5,963 bases of DNA from CAYSLA01 sp964431685 (lineage in GTDB: Bacteria > Armatimonadota > UBA5829). The notes beneath the pieces are model-generated. The model saw nothing but the letters and a program-made list of their open reading frames with translations, was not told where the DNA came from and searched no databases. How positions within the stretch are numbered: the first letter of the stretch is position 1; the number at the start of each line of letters is the position of its first letter. Both the position numbers and the translations under genes were made by a program. The DNA lies in NCBI GenBank assembly GCA_964431685.1, contig CAYSLA010000197.1, forward strand, positions 1-5,963. The letters are read 5' to 3'. Of the stretch, positions 5,953-5,963 are shown piece after piece.

Positions 5953-5963
5953 TTATCCTCACG

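Overview
The window reads as a stretch of chromosome from a Gram-negative-type (diderm) bacterium with moderately high G+C. All four genes encode proteins with an export signal: three ordinary signal peptides and one lipoprotein signal. Nothing fixes the phylum. A many-PDZ HtrA, a NAGPA-type glycosidase with extra C-terminal domains and a Gly-X-Y lipoprotein would suit Armatimonadota, Planctomycetota-like or related poorly sampled lineages, but that is a guess. No tRNA, rRNA, CRISPR array, transposase or phage gene was seen.

Layout. Positions 1-218 are non-coding and hold two palindromic structures: a 72-bp nested-hairpin element (21-92) that looks like a dispersed REP-like repeat, and a 15-bp perfect inverted repeat (147-207) just past the end of the first gene. 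Next come two minus-strand genes that probably form an operon, transcribed from about 3.2 kb towards position 219. The upstream gene (3139 to 1085) is a secreted HtrA/DegP-type serine protease with an intact His-Asp-Ser triad and about four PDZ domains. The downstream gene (1061 to 219), 23 nt later and with its own good ribosome binding site, is a secreted trypsin-fold protein in which the catalytic His and Ser are replaced, so it is a probable pseudoprotease.

A 114-bp divergent intergenic region (3140-3253) separates this operon from a plus-strand gene (3254-5029) for a secreted phosphodiester glycosidase (NAGPA-like domain) with a beta-rich, Ig-like C-terminal part. Convergent to it, across a 53-bp gap with a 9-bp hairpin, lies a minus-strand gene (5877 to 5083) for a lipoprotein with two collagen-like Gly-X-Y arms around a charged core domain. 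Its promoter, with a perfect TATAAT and an adjoining 15-bp palindrome, is visible near the right edge.

Taken together this is a cell-envelope neighbourhood: envelope protein quality control (active protease plus inactive partner), a probable glycan or cell-surface polymer glycosidase, and a surface lipoprotein. The most interesting points are the co-transcribed protease/pseudoprotease pair and the collagen-like lipoprotein. I see no clear evidence of a wholly new defence or mobile system.
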